From Rhodospirillaceae bacterium (GTDB lineage Bacteria; Pseudomonadota; Alphaproteobacteria; Rhodospirillales_A; Casp-alpha2), in NCBI GenBank assembly GCA_003488105.1, contig DNMS01000161.1:1-6464 (forward strand): 6,464 bases of DNA. Reading direction: 5' to 3'. A program made the translations under genes and the position numbers. Of the stretch, positions 4,801 to 6,464 are shown piece by piece. The notes beneath the pieces are model-generated. The model saw only the letters and a list, made by a program, of their open reading frames with translations, searched no databases and was not told the origin of the DNA. Positions within the stretch are counted from its first letter, which is position 1, and each line of letters opens with the position of its first letter.

Positions 4801-6464
4801 ATGCGGGACGCCGCCGTCGTCGAAGCCCCCCGGATCACGCCCAAGGTCAGCAGCGAAGACTGGATCATGCGCGCGGTGCTGGTCGGCATTGCGCTGTACC
4901 TCACCGTCTCGATCCTGCTGCCGCTCTATGCGCTTCTGTCGAAAAGCTTCAAGAACGCCGACGGCCTGTTCGTCGGCCTGGCCAATTACGTCAGCTTCTT
5001 TTCCACCCCGGCGCTGTTCTGGTCGATCGAGAACAGCCTGACGGTGACCCTGTTGTGCTGCGTTATCGTGGTCACGCTGGCCTTCATCTATGCCTATGCC
5101 CTGACCCGCACCTGCATCCCGTTCAAGTCCCTGTTCAAGGGCGTGGCGCTGCTGCCAATCCTCATGCCGTCGCTGCTGCCGGCGATCGCCCTGGTCTATC
5201 TGTTCGGCAATCAGGGCATCATCAAGGACTGGCTGTTCGGCTACGAAATCTACGGCCCCATCGGCATCGTCATGGGCGAATGCTTCTATGTGTTTCCCCA
5301 TGTGCTGACGATCATGCTGATCGCCATGGCCAATTCGGATGCGCGGTTGTACGAGGCATCGGATGCGCTGGGTGCCTCCAGGATCAAGACCTTCTTCACC
5401 GTGACCCTGCCCAGCGTGCGCTACGGCCTGGTTTCGGCCTTCTTCGTCTGCTTCACCCTGGTCATCACCGACTTCGGCGTGCCCAAGGTGGTCGGCGGCA
5501 AGTACAACGTGCTGGCGACCGACATCTACAAACAGGTGGTCGGGCGCCAGGATTTCGAAATGGGGGCGGTCGTCTCCATGGTGCTGCTGTTGCCGGCCCT
5601 GTTCGCCTTCGCCGCCGACCGCATCGTGCAGCGCCGCCAGGTCGCCCTGCTGTCGGCCCGCGCGGTGCCGTATCAGCCCAAGAAGAACCGCGCGGTCGAC
5701 ATGACCATGCTGGCCTTCTGCTGCCTGATCGGCCTGATCATGGTCTCGATCCTGGGCATGGCCTGCTTCGCTTCCTTCGCCAAGTTCTGGCCTTATGACC
5801 TGACCCTGTCGCTCAAGCATTACAACTTCGACCTGATGGATGGCGGCAGTTGGAATGCCTATTGGAATTCCATCGAGCTGGCGGCCTGGACGGCGGTGAT
5901 CGGCACGGCGATGGTGTTCACCGGCGCCTATCTGGTGGAAAAAAGCAAAGGCTTCCATTCCGGCCGCACGGCCATGCAGTTGTTGTGCATGATCCCCATG
6001 GCGGTGCCGGGCTTGGTGCTGGGGCTGGCCTATGTGTTTTTCTTCAACGCGCCGAACAACCCGTTGGGCTTTCTCTACCACACCATGCCGATCCTGGTGA
6101 TCTGCACGGTCACCCATTTCTATACGGTCGCGCACCTCACGGCGGCGACGGCGCTGAAGCAACTGGACGGCGAATTCGAAAGCGTGTCGCAGTCGCTCAA
6201 GGTGCCGTTCTACAAGACCTTCTTCCGCATCACCGTGCCGGTCTGCATGCCGGCGATTCTCGATATCTCCATGTATCTGTTCGTCAATGCCATGACGACC
6301 GTGTCGGCGGTGGTGTTCCTTTATTCGCCGGATACGGCCCTGGCGTCGGTCGCGATTCTCAACATGGACGATGCCGGCGACGTGGCGCCGGCCGCCGCCA
6401 TGGGCATGATGATCGTCGGCACGGCGGCGGCGGTTCGGCTGGTGCATGCGGGGCTCACTCGGGG
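4801..6464 (+). CDS. phnU2: Fused double-domain ABC permease, 2-AEP importer type (3' end beyond window)
   Basis: The frame stays open from the ATG at 4801 to the window edge, giving 554 residues without a stop. It is an inner-membrane protein carrying two permease domains in one chain, so a single polypeptide can form the whole channel that most ABC importers build from two. The first EAA loop is at 185-204 (EASDALGASRIKTFFTVTLP), where the ATPase docks. The second, at about 460-480, is degenerate (ESVSQSLKVPFYKTFFRITVP) and lacks the central glycine. The first membrane helix is at about 24-46, and around a dozen helices are expected. A linker near 280-300 (RRQVALLSARAV...QPKKNR) joins the halves. 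GGGGG upstream overlaps the ATPase end and supports coupled translation. Family members are about 550-580 residues, so only a short C-terminal tail should be missing. Double-length permeases of this kind also occur in iron(III) (FbpB) systems; context favours the phosphonate type. Confidence 0.92.
   Translation, partial: MRDAAVVEAPRITPKVSSEDWIMRAVLVGIALYLTVSILLPLYALLSKSFKNADGLFVGLANYVSFFSTPALFWSIENSLTVTLLCCVIVVTLAFIYAYALTRTCIPFKSLFKGVALLPILMPSLLPAIALVYLFGNQGIIKDWLFGYEIYGPIGIVMGECFYVFPHVLTIMLIAMANSDARLYEASDALGASRIKTFFTVTLPSVRYGLVSAFFVCFTLVITDFGVPKVVGGKYNVLATDIYKQVVGRQDFEMGAVVSMVLLLPALFAFAADRIVQRRQVALLSARAVPYQPKKNRAVDMTMLAFCCLIGLIMVSILGMACFASFAKFWPYDLTLSLKHYNFDLMDGGSWNAYWNSIELAAWTAVIGTAMVFTGAYLVEKSKGFHSGRTAMQLLCMIPMAVPGLVLGLAYVFFFNAPNNPLGFLYHTMPILVICTVTHFYTVAHLTAATALKQLDGEFESVSQSLKVPFYKTFFRITVPVCMPAILDISMYLFVNAMTTVSAVVFLYSPDTALASVAILNMDDAGDVAPAAAMGMMIVGTAAAVRLVHAGLTR

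Noticed and set aside
3616..6447. A 943-codon open frame on the minus strand opposite the ATPase and permease genes
   Set aside because: Its predicted product is dominated by His, Arg, Gln, Asp and Gly, with no domain, which is typical of the antisense frame of high-GC genes. The plus strand carries complete, motif-verified genes over the same bases.
1..6464. CRISPR array, tRNA or rRNA genes, toxin-antitoxin pair
   Set aside because: No regularly spaced repeats, tRNA-like cloverleaf or conserved rRNA segment was seen, and no adjacent pair of small genes with toxin-antitoxin character is present.

Overview
The window looks like part of an alphaproteobacterial chromosome, possibly Rhodospirillales. 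Three things suggest this: high GC in the core genes (well over 60% by eye), a palindromic repeat family of a kind common in alphaproteobacteria, and a substrate-binding protein / ATPase / fused-permease set of the 2-aminoethylphosphonate (2-AEP) type. The taxonomic call is inference; no rRNA or marker gene is present.

Left part (1-1381) looks accessory. A small GIY-YIG nuclease gene (74-361) sits between two exact 31-bp inverted copies (1-31 and 365-395) of a GC-rich palindromic repeat. Next comes an AT-rich gene on the minus strand (529-1257) for a protein with two predicted membrane helices and no recognised family. It is bracketed by two copies (406-429 and 1322-1345) of a second, unrelated 24-nt imperfect palindrome. 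The stretches 397-528 and 1258-1381 hold these short repeats and nothing else that I can support.

Right part (1382-6464) is a transport locus. A LysR-type regulator (1382-2248, minus strand) is divergent from a three-gene operon: periplasmic binding protein (2503-3543), ABC ATPase (3682-4797) and a double-length permease (4801 to beyond the window edge). Gene order and protein types match the 2-AEP importers called PhnS2-PhnT2-PhnU2 in family models and AepX-AepV-AepW in more recent work. The regulator resembles the LysR group associated with 2-AEP catabolism. The binding protein should capture the phosphonate in the periplasm, the permease carries it across the inner membrane, and the ATPase drives transport. 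No enzyme for breaking the C-P bond is in the window; such genes may lie beyond 6464.

The 254-bp intergenic region (2249-2502) is rich in signals: LysR-like T-N11-A and direct-repeat sites near the regulator start, a cluster of inverted repeats (2320-2406), and a Pho-box-like sequence (2443-2460) followed at promoter spacing by a -10-like GATAAT. This suggests control by both substrate (LysR) and phosphate starvation (PhoB). A perfect 15-bp hairpin (3575-3611) between the binding-protein and ATPase genes probably sets their expression ratio.
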